Source: a bacterium
Lineage (GTDB): Bacteria; Vulcanimicrobiota; Vulcanimicrobiia; Vulcanimicrobiales; SCRA01
DNA: 38,167 nucleotides
Direction of reading: 5' to 3'
NCBI GenBank assembly: GCA_004298665.1
Contig: SCQY01000005.1
Coordinates: 1 to 38,167 of the forward strand
In this document: positions 8,062 through 16,262 of the stretch, one piece after another
How the letters are laid out: each line of letters begins with the position of its first letter
How positions within the stretch are numbered: the first letter of the stretch is position 1
Program-made: the position numbers and the translations under genes
Notes under the pieces: model-generated
The model's database searches: none
What the model was told of the DNA's origin: nothing
The model's input: only the letters and a program-made list of their open reading frames with translations

Positions 8062-8927
8062 CCAAAGCGCTGCGCCAGCGAAGCGTAGAGATCGATACGT
8101 CGGTCGCGCAGAAACGGAAGGAACTGACGCTGCCGTTCTACATCTCCCGGATCGACGGCGGCGGAGATGCGCTCCTGGCCCTCCCCCGCCTGCGCCAACA
8201 CTCGCCCAAAGGGATCCGCGATGAATGACCGCCCCCAGAACGTGATCCCGCCGTTGGGGGAGCCTTCGTGGCCCACGCGGTTCACCGCGGCAATGTAGCA
8301 GCCGTTCGCAATCGCGTGGCCGCGCTGGACGGTCTGCCACGCCTCCGCCTTGGCATCCCCCATGCGCATGCGCTCGCCCTCGCGGAAGCCTATCGCCGTG
8401 GGATAGATGATGAGCTCGGCTCCCTGCAGTGCCGCCATGCGCGCCGCCTCCGGGAACCATTGATCCCAGCACACCAAGACCGCGACCTTGCCGAAGCGCG
8501 TCTGGAACGCGCAGCGTGGCGACTCACCGGGCGCGAAGAAGTACTTCTCGCGATAGAGCGGCGTGTGCGGGATATGCATCTTTTGATATGTGCCGGCGAT
8601 CGATCCGTCGGTATCGATAACTACCCCCGTGTTGTAGTAGATCCCGGCTGCCCGACGCTCGAATATCGACGTCACGACCACTACACCCAGCTCGCGCGCT
8701 ACCGCCCCCAACGCATCGCTCGTCGGCCCCGGGATGCTCTCCGCGAGTTCGAACAGACCGGGGTCCTCATGCTGGCAGAAGTACTCTGTCAAGAAGAGCT
8801 CCTGCAGCCCAACGACATTAGCCCCGCCCTTGGCGAGTTCACGGATGCCCTCGATTGCCTCGGCAAGATTCTGTGCGGGATTCGCCACGCAGATCATTTG
8901 AACCAAACCAACGTTGAACGGCGACAT
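8058..8927 (-). CDS. Carbon-nitrogen hydrolase, N-carbamoylputrescine amidase-like (AguB-like)
   Basis: 289 residues of the nitrilase superfamily, with the Glu-Lys-Cys triad at E43 (VVGLQELF), K116 (YQKMHIPHT) and C153 (VLVCWDQWFPEAAR). The blocks KMHIPHTPLYREKYFF and CWDQWFPEAAR closely resemble N-carbamoylputrescine amidases, which release putrescine, CO2 and ammonia; beta-ureidopropionases are the nearest alternative. The ATG at 8927 has GGGAG seven bases upstream. An alternative ATG at 8960 overlaps the stop of the M20 gene (ATGA) and would add 11 residues. It is the last gene of a long leftward array with an M20 deacylase, a Liv importer, an aminotransferase and PucR. No agmatine deiminase is nearby, so the true substrate is open. 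Confidence 0.85.
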   Translation of the reverse strand: MSPFNVGLVQMICVANPAQNLAEAIEGIRELAKGGANVVGLQELFLTEYFCQHEDPGLFELAESIPGPTSDALGAVARELGVVVVTSIFERRAAGIYYNTGVVIDTDGSIAGTYQKMHIPHTPLYREKYFFAPGESPRCAFQTRFGKVAVLVCWDQWFPEAARMAALQGAELIIYPTAIGFREGERMRMGDAKAEAWQTVQRGHAIANGCYIAAVNRVGHEGSPNGGITFWGRSFIADPFGRVLAQAGEGQERISAAVDPGDVERQRQFLPFLRDRRIDLYASLAQRFG

Positions 8928-8956
8928 GACCCTTCTCCCTTGCACTCCATCCACGC

Positions 8957-10258
8957 TCATGAGATCACTCCCACCCAGTCGATGATCGTCGTCGCCAAGA
9001 CGCGCGTCACGAGGCGTACGCTTTCCAGATCGACCCACTCGTCCGGCGCGTGCAGGAGCTCGCCGTACGGGCCATATCCGACGTGCGGCATGCCGGCGAA
9101 CCCAAAGTAACGGTTGTCCGCCGTGCCGGTGACCGGCTGCCTTGAGGGCTTGGCCCCGGCAAGTTGCTCGTGATTCCGCTCGACCAGCGCAAATATCTCG
9201 CTCTCGGTATCAACGAGCCAGCCCTCGGCGAGGAAGCCCGCGAATTCGACGTGGGGCGGCGTCCCCCGCAGCCACTCATCGCGCTGGGCGCCGCCCAGCA
9301 CCGCCTGGCGGATGCGTTCCTGCATTTCGACGGGTGCGATGCCCGGCTGGTAGCCTATGCGCACATGCAGCGTGCACGTCTCGGGAACCGATGATGGCCA
9401 TGTTCCGCTGTGCAGCATGCCGATGTTGACGTTGCACGGATGCTCGACGCCGGCAAAGCTAGGGTGACGACGCTCGGGACGGTTGAGCTCGGCCTCCAGC
9501 TCACGCAGTGCTTTGATCACCACGTATGCCTTCTCGATCGGGTTGACGGCCGACGAAGCAGACTGCGCGTGGGCGCCGCGACCGCGGATATGGATACGGC
9601 ACCAGATCACCCCCGTCGACGCCGTCACCATGTACGGAAACGGCTCCGGGATGATCGCGGCATCGGCGGTATGTCCGTTCGCAAACGCGGATAGCGTTCC
9701 GTTCCCGGAGCACTCTTCGTCGATCACCGCCTCGATGGTCACCTCGCCCGTGAGGCCGAGCCCGCACGACTGGACGGCCCGCAGCGCATAAACGGCAGCG
9801 GCGATGCCGCCTTTCATATCGCAGGATCCCCTTCCGTAGAGCCGATTGCCTACGACATCACCGCCCCAGGGATCGACGCTCCAGTGCTCGATCGGGTCGA
9901 TCGGAACCACGTCGACGTGGCCGTTAAGGATCAACGATCGCCCGCCGGGGGCGGCGGCCCGGGCAGTCCCGATAACATTCACCAGGCCCTCATAGGACCA
10001 ATCGACGGGGGCGTATCCGCGCATAGCCGATATCTTGCCTAGGTCGAGCCCCTCCTCGACGACGTTGAGACCGTGGCCGCGAAGGCTCTTTGCGATGAAT
10101 TGCTGCACGAGATTAGTCTCGCCGCGCAGGCTCGGCCGGCGCACCATTTCGCGCAGGAAGTGGGTCTCTTCGTCGAAGAGCTCATCGACTTTTCGTAGAA
10201 CGCTCGCTTTGACGCCGTCCATTGTCACGGCTCCCGTTGCTTGATCGGATGTTTCCAT
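8957..10258 (-). CDS. M20 family metallo-deacylase/peptidase (ArgE/DapE type)
   Basis: 433 residues with the M20 metal-site motifs: LNGHVDVVPI (H114, D116), YGRGSCDMKGG (D147), and DEECSGNGT with the catalytic and metal-binding glutamates (E181, E182). A dimerisation-domain segment and a C-terminal histidine region near HAPDEWV follow. Such enzymes hydrolyse an amide bond to release an amino acid from an N-acyl, N-carbamoyl or peptide substrate. The ATG at 10258 has GAGGTG five bases upstream but overlaps livM by 34 bases; ATG 10222, with GGGAG eight bases before it, is an equally possible start. Its place between the importer and the amidase suggests it trims the imported substrate. Confidence 0.87.
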   Translation of the reverse strand: METSDQATGAVTMDGVKASVLRKVDELFDEETHFLREMVRRPSLRGETNLVQQFIAKSLRGHGLNVVEEGLDLGKISAMRGYAPVDWSYEGLVNVIGTARAAAPGGRSLILNGHVDVVPIDPIEHWSVDPWGGDVVGNRLYGRGSCDMKGGIAAAVYALRAVQSCGLGLTGEVTIEAVIDEECSGNGTLSAFANGHTADAAIIPEPFPYMVTASTGVIWCRIHIRGRGAHAQSASSAVNPIEKAYVVIKALRELEAELNRPERRHPSFAGVEHPCNVNIGMLHSGTWPSSVPETCTLHVRIGYQPGIAPVEMQERIRQAVLGGAQRDEWLRGTPPHVEFAGFLAEGWLVDTESEIFALVERNHEQLAGAKPSRQPVTGTADNRYFGFAGMPHVGYGPYGELLHAPDEWVDLESVRLVTRVLATTIIDWVGVIS

Positions 10259-11235
10259 GATTCACCTCGTAGGCTAGGCTGTTTGGTTGCCGCGGAGGCG
10301 ATGAGCATCGGCAACGAACTCAAGCCGCGCGGGAGGACGATGATGATGATGACGAGCAAGGCCCCGTACAGCATCAGCTGATAGTCACCGAGACTCCGCA
10401 ATAGCTCTAAGCCCACGGTTAGGATAATCGCGCCGACGACGGGGCCAAAGAGCGTCCCGAGGCCTCCGATAAGCGCCATGGCAATGATCTGCACCATGAC
10501 GTCGATGCCGAGAATGCTCGAGGGCGTCAGAACGGTAACGTAATGGGCGAACAGGCCGCCGGCCATCCCTGCCAGTGCCGAGCTGAGCATGAAGAGCAGA
10601 ACCTTGTACTTGGTTACATCGACGCCGATACTCTCGGCGGCGTCCTGCGAGTCACGGATCGCCCCGAACGCCAGCCCGATCGGACTCGCCAGCACGGCGG
10701 CCACCAGCACCATTGTGACCGCTAATAGGACGAGCGCGCAGTAGTAGTACGGCCGGCTGTCGGCGATGCTGAAGGTCATCGCGCCGATCGGTGACAGCGG
10801 CGGAATCCCGGCCAGTCCCGACTCGCCGTGCGTCAGGCTCGTGAGATTGTCGGCGATCAGCTTCACGATCTCGGCGAAGGCCAATGTGGCGATCGCGATG
10901 TACGGAGCTCCACGCAGCCGGAGCACGGGAAGACAGATGACGACGCCCGCGACCATCGCGAAGACAGTACCGATCATGATGCTCAGGTATGTGGAGATAC
11001 CCAGATGCATGGCCAGCAAGGCGGAGACATAGGCGCCCAACCCAAAGAATGCTTGGTGGCCGAAGGTGAACATACCGCCATAGCCGCTCACCAGGTTCCA
11101 GCTAGCTGCCAACACCGCAAAGATCAGGGCCAAGACGGCAACATGGAGCGCGTACTCGCTATGTATTACCAACGGCACAAGAGCGGCGAGCACCGTGGCG
11201 ATGGTGATCTGAATCAGCGCAGACTTGAGCTTCAC
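10225..11235 (-). CDS. Branched-chain amino acid-type ABC permease (LivM-like)
   Basis: 336 residues from a GTG at 11235 that overlaps the livH stop (GTGA). The longer ORF start at 11316 lies inside livH and is not used. It is a multi-helix inner-membrane protein with the LivM conserved segment ASWNLVSGYGGMFTFGHQAFFGLGAY near residues 42-67 and the cytoplasmic EAA-like loop around GAIRDSQDAAESIGVDVTKYK. It forms the translocation pore with LivH. The Liv family carries branched-chain amino acids but also urea, short amides and aromatic compounds, so substrate is best inferred from the neighbouring enzymes. Confidence 0.9.
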   Translation of the reverse strand: MKLKSALIQITIATVLAALVPLVIHSEYALHVAVLALIFAVLAASWNLVSGYGGMFTFGHQAFFGLGAYVSALLAMHLGISTYLSIMIGTVFAMVAGVVICLPVLRLRGAPYIAIATLAFAEIVKLIADNLTSLTHGESGLAGIPPLSPIGAMTFSIADSRPYYYCALVLLAVTMVLVAAVLASPIGLAFGAIRDSQDAAESIGVDVTKYKVLLFMLSSALAGMAGGLFAHYVTVLTPSSILGIDVMVQIIAMALIGGLGTLFGPVVGAIILTVGLELLRSLGDYQLMLYGALLVIIIIVLPRGLSSLPMLIASAATKQPSLRGESWKHPIKQREP

Positions 11236-12107
11236 GATTCCTTCGCTCCGAAGAGACCCTGGGGGCGTATCCAGAGCACGAGAATGAGGATCGCAAAGGC
11301 TATCACGTCTTGCCACTCGGAGGATACCACGGCTACTCCTACGCTCTCGATGATCCCCAGAGCCATGCCGCCGAGGACCGCACCCTCCAGGCTACCGAGG
11401 CCGCCGAAGACCACCACGATGAAAGCCTTGAGCATCGGGCGCTGCCCCATCCACGGGTTGACGGAGTAGATCGGCGCGAGCATCGTGGCCGCGAGCGCAG
11501 CCAGCGCAACGCTGATGCCGAACGTCAGCATATAGACCTTCGGAAAGTCGATCCCCATCAGAACGGCCGTATCGCGATCCTGCGAGGTAGCACGAATGGC
11601 GATGCCAAACTTCGTGTAGCGCAGGATCGACCACACCGCGGCGAACGCAACGATGGCGACGAGAACGATTGCGATGCGCTGCCCGGGAAGCACGACGCCT
11701 GCAACGCGGAACACGCCGGGAACGACGTACGGCAACCCTAGATCCCCGGCCCCGAACGTGCGCAACGCAAAGTTCTGCATGAAGACGGAGAGCCCGAGCG
11801 TAGCTACCAAAGTGGGCATTTCCCACTCAGCGCGCAGCAGCAGCCATCGCATGATAAGCCGCTCGACAACGACGCCCAGGATGAACGTCATGAGTAAACC
11901 GAGACCGACGGCGATCACCGGGTGAACCTTGAGCGCTACCAAGGCGAAAAATAGCGTGTAACCACCGATCATATAGAACTCGCCATGCGCAAAGTTCAAC
12001 ATGCGCATTGTGCCCCAGATCAGTGAGATGCCGCTGGCCATCAGCGCATACATCGATCCGGCTACGACGCCGTCGACAAGAAGCTGCGCTATGTTGAAGC
12101 CGTGCAT
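11232..12107 (-). CDS. Branched-chain amino acid-type ABC permease (LivH-like)
   Basis: 291 residues and highly hydrophobic, opening with FNIAQLLVDGVVAGSMYALMASGISLIWGTMRMLNFAHGEFYM in short form: the LivH hallmark NFAHGEFYMIG lies near residues 38-48. The EAA-like loop RATSQDRDTAVLMGIDFPKVY is also present. It pairs with LivM, overlapping it by four bases, and lies eight bases after livF. This is the standard second permease of a Liv-type importer. Confidence 0.92.
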   Translation of the reverse strand: MHGFNIAQLLVDGVVAGSMYALMASGISLIWGTMRMLNFAHGEFYMIGGYTLFFALVALKVHPVIAVGLGLLMTFILGVVVERLIMRWLLLRAEWEMPTLVATLGLSVFMQNFALRTFGAGDLGLPYVVPGVFRVAGVVLPGQRIAIVLVAIVAFAAVWSILRYTKFGIAIRATSQDRDTAVLMGIDFPKVYMLTFGISVALAALAATMLAPIYSVNPWMGQRPMLKAFIVVVFGGLGSLEGAVLGGMALGIIESVGVAVVSSEWQDVIAFAILILVLWIRPQGLFGAKES

Positions 12108-12114
12108 GAAATCT

Positions 12115-12825
12115 TTAGAGTCCTAAGTACGCCTGGCGTATCGCGGGATCGCCCGCGACCGCCGCGCTGGCGCCGGCAAAAAGGATACGCCCATGCTCCA
12201 TCACGTAGGCGCGTTCGGCAACCTCGAGCGCACGCTGAGCATTCTGTTCGACCAGCAGAACGGTGCAGCCGAGGTCGCGAATCCGGATCACGAGATCCAA
12301 GACCGCATCGACGAGCTTCGGCGCCAAGCCCAACGAAGGTTCGTCGATCATCAAGCACTTCGGCCGTGCCATCAACCCACGTCCGATAGCCAGCATTTGC
12401 TGCTCACCGCCCGAGAGTGTCCCCGCGAACTGACTGCGACGCTCGTACAGGCGCGGGAAGAGGCCGTAGACATCTTCGAGCGTCTCGCGTTGGTGAGACC
12501 AGGCACGCTCCGTATATGCCCCTGCTCGGAGGTTGTCGACCACCGACATGCGTGGGAAGACATGTCGTCCCTCAGGGACGTGAATGACTCCGCGAGAGAC
12601 GATCTCTCGCGGGCTGAGGCCGTCGAGATGTTGCTCCTGCAGCGAAATGCCTCCGCGCCACGGTTTCACAATCCCCGAAATCGTGCGTAGCACGGTGGTC
12701 TTTCCGGCACCGTTGGCACCGAGCAGAGCTACGATCTCGCGCTCTCGCAGCTCTAAGTCAACCCCCCATAGAACTTGGACTCCCGCATATCCGGCCTCGA
12801 CGCCGGTGAGCTCAAGCAACGCCAC
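12115..12825 (-). CDS. ABC transporter ATP-binding protein (LivF-like)
   Basis: 236 residues from a GTG at 12825, which overlaps the livG stop by 14 bases. The longer ORF start at 12885 lies inside livG and adds unrelated residues. Walker A is GANGAGKT (36-43); the signature LSGGEQQMLAIGRGL and Walker B CLMIDEPSLGLAP follow. The N-terminus MALLELTGVEAGYAGVQVL is typical of LivF. It powers the Liv-type importer with LivG. Confidence 0.94.
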   Translation of the reverse strand: MALLELTGVEAGYAGVQVLWGVDLELREREIVALLGANGAGKTTVLRTISGIVKPWRGGISLQEQHLDGLSPREIVSRGVIHVPEGRHVFPRMSVVDNLRAGAYTERAWSHQRETLEDVYGLFPRLYERRSQFAGTLSGGEQQMLAIGRGLMARPKCLMIDEPSLGLAPKLVDAVLDLVIRIRDLGCTVLLVEQNAQRALEVAERAYVMEHGRILFAGASAAVAGDPAIRQAYLGL

Positions 12826-13549
12826 GTGCTTTTCCAAGATACGCCTCAATGACGCGCGGGTCACAGGCGACACGCTCGGGTACATCGGTCATGATGATCT
12901 TCCCGCTGAAGAGGACGCTCACGCGATGGGAGAGCGACATCAGTGCCTGCATGACGTGCTCCACCATCAAGATCGTGAAACCCGTAGTCTGCAGTGCGCG
13001 CAGCGAGTCGCAGGCGTGTTGGAGTTCGGTTGGATTGAGTCCCGCCATTACTTCATCAAGCAACAGCAACTTGGCGCCAGTCGCGATCGCTCGAGCCAAC
13101 TCCAGCATCTTGCGTTGCCCTGTCGTCAGAACGGAGGCTTTGGCGCCGGCTAGCTCGCCGATACCGGCTAGATTGAGCGCCCAGCGAGCCCGGGCCACGG
13201 CCTCGCTCCGGCTCTGGTGCCCGGGGTTGCCGAAGAGCGCGGCGACCTCCGCGTTCTCCAGGACCGTCATCCCGACGAAGAGCTTAGGCACTTGAAACGT
13301 TCGCGCTAAACCTCGACGGCAACGGTTCGCACTGCCAAAATGCGTAATCTCGCTGCCGTCCAAGGTGATCACCCCATGGTCGCCCCGCAATGCGCCGGCG
13401 ATCACGTTGAAAAGCGTTGTCTTCCCAGCCCCGTTCGGACCGATAAGGCCACGAATCTCGCCCTTATCGACTTCGAGGTCGAGGGCGTCAAGCACGCGTA
13501 AGCTGCCAAACGCCTTCGTTACCTCTTTGAGCTGCAGCAATGCCGCCAT
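12812..13549 (-). CDS. ABC transporter ATP-binding protein (LivG-like)
   Basis: 245 residues. Walker A is GPNGAGKT (37-44). The signature is the relaxed LTTGQRKMLELARAI, as is common in LivG, and Walker B is LLLLDEVMAGL. The NPTEL segment after Walker B and HVMQALMSLSHRVSVL are also LivG-like. The gene is nine bases after the binding-protein gene and overlaps livF by 14 bases, so all Liv genes sit in one translationally coupled block. Confidence 0.94.
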   Translation of the reverse strand: MAALLQLKEVTKAFGSLRVLDALDLEVDKGEIRGLIGPNGAGKTTLFNVIAGALRGDHGVITLDGSEITHFGSANRCRRGLARTFQVPKLFVGMTVLENAEVAALFGNPGHQSRSEAVARARWALNLAGIGELAGAKASVLTTGQRKMLELARAIATGAKLLLLDEVMAGLNPTELQHACDSLRALQTTGFTILMVEHVMQALMSLSHRVSVLFSGKIIMTDVPERVACDPRVIEAYLGKARGVA

Positions 13550-13558
13550 GATCGGCCT

Positions 13559-14830
13559 CTATTTGCCCTGGAGCCACACCTGTGGAACTGCTGCATGCGT
13601 CGCCAGGTTCTTCGGCCAGATCACGAAGCTTTCGCCGCCGACGATCTGCGCCACAGGCCACACCATGTGCTCCGGACCAGACTTGACGGTGTGATCTTTG
13701 GCGTCAAAGTCGTAGCGTCCCAACAGCCCCTTATAGTTGAGGCCGAGCATCGCCTTGTCGACGACGGCGACGTCGGTCGACCCCGCCTTCTGCAACGCTG
13801 CGAGCGCGACGCTCATGATGTCGTAGCCAGCGGCGATATCATACGTAGCCTTCTGGTGCGCCTGATTATCAACCAGCGCGGCGAAGGCACGCTGCGCCTT
13901 GTTGTGGACCGGATCGTACTGCAACGTTGCCCAGACCAGGCCGTCGGCACTCTTCTGCGCTCCGCTCAGGAACTCGGGACGATTCGGAAAGTAGATGCCG
14001 GCAAGCGCCGCATGGATGCCCAACTCGTGGAACTGTTTGACGAGGGCCACTCCGGAGTCCGCCGAGGTGAAGGTCCCCATGACGAGCCCCGGATCCATCG
14101 ACTTGAATTTGTTGAACTGCGGATAGAAGTCTGAGGAGCCCAGAGCCACGGTCTCCGCGTCGACGACCTTCCATCCCGCCTTCTCAAAGGCGGCGCCGGT
14201 CAACTGCGCGATCGTTCGGCCGTACTCCGTATCCTCGCTGATGAACGCTACCGTCTTGCTGGGCACCTTCAGCCTGCCCGACGCGACCAGTTCTTCGATA
14301 GCCGTCGACATCGAGTACGCGTAGGAGTCACTCGAGAGGTTTCCCTTCCAGAAGTTGGCGTACTTCTTCGGATCCGCAGCAACTTTTTTAGAGATGGAGC
14401 CGGCAACGGCCTCACCGCTCATGATCGGAACCTTGAACTGCGGAGCGAGATCCATGATGGCAAGCGTAACATCGCTGCGAAACGCGTCGCCGATCAAGAA
14501 GTCGACCTTCTCTTGCGTCAGAAGTTTCAGCGCCGCGCTCACACCCGAGGCCGCATTCGACTGATCGTCTTCGAAGACGGCCTGCACCTTGACGCGTTTG
14601 CCGTCGATCGTCACACCGCCCTTGGCGTTCATCTGATCCACCGCCAACTGCATGCCGGTCCGTACAGCGAGGCCCGATTGGGCCCCGGGACCGGAGAGAG
14701 GCGCGGTCACCCCGACCTTCACCACGCCAGGAGCATCGGCGGCGGCCGGTGTTAGCACCAAAGGTTGAACGACGAGGGCCGACAGCGCCGCCGTAGTCAC
14801 GGCGACTCTAAAAAGGGAGCAATTCTTCAC
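13559..14830 (-). CDS. Periplasmic substrate-binding protein of the Liv-type importer
   Basis: 423 residues. An N-terminal signal peptide (VAVTTAALSALVVQPLVLTP, then AAADAPG) precedes a Peripla_BP_6/LivK-type domain that opens VVKVGVTAPLSGPGAQSG with NAKGGV near 70, the usual Leu/Ile/Val-binding-protein layout. The GTG start at 14830 has AAGGAG seven bases upstream. The family binds branched-chain amino acids, amides, urea or aromatics; I cannot tell which from sequence. It lies 57 bases after the aminotransferase gene and is followed directly by livG. Confidence 0.92.
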   Translation of the reverse strand: MKNCSLFRVAVTTAALSALVVQPLVLTPAAADAPGVVKVGVTAPLSGPGAQSGLAVRTGMQLAVDQMNAKGGVTIDGKRVKVQAVFEDDQSNAASGVSAALKLLTQEKVDFLIGDAFRSDVTLAIMDLAPQFKVPIMSGEAVAGSISKKVAADPKKYANFWKGNLSSDSYAYSMSTAIEELVASGRLKVPSKTVAFISEDTEYGRTIAQLTGAAFEKAGWKVVDAETVALGSSDFYPQFNKFKSMDPGLVMGTFTSADSGVALVKQFHELGIHAALAGIYFPNRPEFLSGAQKSADGLVWATLQYDPVHNKAQRAFAALVDNQAHQKATYDIAAGYDIMSVALAALQKAGSTDVAVVDKAMLGLNYKGLLGRYDFDAKDHTVKSGPEHMVWPVAQIVGGESFVIWPKNLATHAAVPQVWLQGK

Positions 14831-14887
14831 GAAGCGACTCCTTTGATGACGATATGGATGAGTCCGATGAATATACCGATCCGGCTC

Positions 14888-16204
14888 CTACCAGGAACCA
14901 AGAACTTCCTTGGTACTTGCGGCCAAACGCTCGAGCCCCAGATCCAGCTCTTCATCCGACACGGTCAGAGGCACGAGGACGCGTATCGTATTGTTCTCGA
15001 GGCCGGCGCGCATCAAGAGCAGCCCCTTACTGCGGGCGACTTCGACCAGGCGCTCCGCACCGGCGCGATTTGGTAGTCTTGTCGCGCGGTCGGTCACCAG
15101 CTCCATCGCTCTCATCGCACCGAGCCCGCGAACGTCACCGACGTCACGATGACTCTCGTGAAGCGCCGCCATCGAACGCGCGATGCGCTCACCGACGACG
15201 CCCGCCCGCTCGAGAACGTGCTCGCGCTCGAAAACTTCGAGCGTGGCGAGGGCCGCCGCGCAGGCGACGGGGTTGCCGGCATAGGTGCCTCCGAGACCTC
15301 CCGGAAACGGCGCATCCATGACCTCGGCGCGCCCAGTGACGGCAGAAAGCGGAAGCCCGGCGGCGAGGCTCTTCGCCATGACGACAATATCCGGGACGAC
15401 GCCGCTGTGCTCGACGGCGAACATCTTGCCCGTGCGTCCGAAGCCGGACTGTATCTCGTCGGCGACGAGGAGGATGCCGTGGCGCTCGGTGATCTCGCGC
15501 AGCTCGACGAGAAAGTCCGCGGGCGCCGGAATGAAGCCGCCCTCGCCAAGGACCGGCTCGATTACCACGGCTGCCACGCGGTCGGGCTGAACCTGCGTCT
15601 CGAAGAGATCGTAGAGCGCGCCAATCGCTTGCGCGGTGGACCAGCCGCGGTACTCATAGGGGAAAGGAGCATGGTAGACTTCTGGGCTGTACGGTCCGAA
15701 GTTCTGTTTGTACGGCGCACTCTTGCCGGTCATGCTAAGCGTCAGCAACGTTCGACCGTGGAAACCGTGCGAGAACGTGACGATCGCCTGCCGCCCGGTG
15801 GCCTGGCGGGTAATCTTCACCGCGTTTTCGATCGCTTCGGCGCCGGTGCTGAGCAACAGCGTCTTCTTCGCGAACGTCCCCGGCGTTACGCGATTGAGCG
15901 CATCGGCGAGTAAGACGTATCCATCGTACATCGCCACTTGGAAACACGTATGCATCAGCCGTTCGAGCTGAGCTCGGATGGCAGCCAGCACATGGGGATG
16001 ACGATGACCGATGTTCAGGACGCCGATGCCGCCGACGAAGTCGATGTACTCTTTACCGTCGATGTCCCAGACGCGGGCACCCTCAGCTCGCTCGATGAAT
16101 ATCGGATGGGCGTTGCCTACGCCGCGAGGTACGGCTCGCCGGCGCATCTCGTGAAGAGACTGCGCCGAATGAGTGCTGACAGACACAGGAGACGGTCCTT
16201 CCAT
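14888..16204 (-). CDS. Class III aminotransferase, 4-aminobutyrate aminotransferase-like
   Basis: A 438-residue PLP enzyme. The class III motifs are present: FSHGFHGRT (144-152), the cofactor aspartate in LLVADEIQSGFGRTGK (245-260), and the Schiff-base lysine K278 in VVMAKSLAAGLPLSAVTG. The GabT-type N-terminus NAHPIFIERAEGARVWDIDG and YIDFVGGIGVLNIGHRHP fit 4-aminobutyrate, 5-aminovalerate, putrescine or beta-alanine aminotransferases. The ATG at 16204 lacks a Shine-Dalgarno; GTG at 16186, with AGGA about 10 bases upstream, may be the real start. It follows pucR and precedes the Liv importer, so it probably removes the amino group from the imported or hydrolysed compound. Confidence 0.9.
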   Translation of the reverse strand: MEGPSPVSVSTHSAQSLHEMRRRAVPRGVGNAHPIFIERAEGARVWDIDGKEYIDFVGGIGVLNIGHRHPHVLAAIRAQLERLMHTCFQVAMYDGYVLLADALNRVTPGTFAKKTLLLSTGAEAIENAVKITRQATGRQAIVTFSHGFHGRTLLTLSMTGKSAPYKQNFGPYSPEVYHAPFPYEYRGWSTAQAIGALYDLFETQVQPDRVAAVVIEPVLGEGGFIPAPADFLVELREITERHGILLVADEIQSGFGRTGKMFAVEHSGVVPDIVVMAKSLAAGLPLSAVTGRAEVMDAPFPGGLGGTYAGNPVACAAALATLEVFEREHVLERAGVVGERIARSMAALHESHRDVGDVRGLGAMRAMELVTDRATRLPNRAGAERLVEVARSKGLLLMRAGLENNTIRVLVPLTVSDEELDLGLERLAASTKEVLGSW

Positions 16205-16262
16205 CCAGCGTGTATATCAAACACTCTACGTGAAGTATCGTGCGATTGGCTACGTGTGATTC
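16205..16262 (-). promoter_or_regulatory. Intergenic segment pucR-aminotransferase with palindrome and direct repeat
   Basis: The 58 bases between pucR and the aminotransferase gene are AT-richer than the surroundings. They hold an imperfect palindrome GTGTATATCAAACAC (16210-16224) and two direct copies of CTACGTG (16226-16232 and 16250-16256, 24 bases apart). This is a plausible operator or internal promoter for the catabolic genes, possibly bound by the adjacent PucR. No clean -35/-10 pair is visible. Confidence 0.3.
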
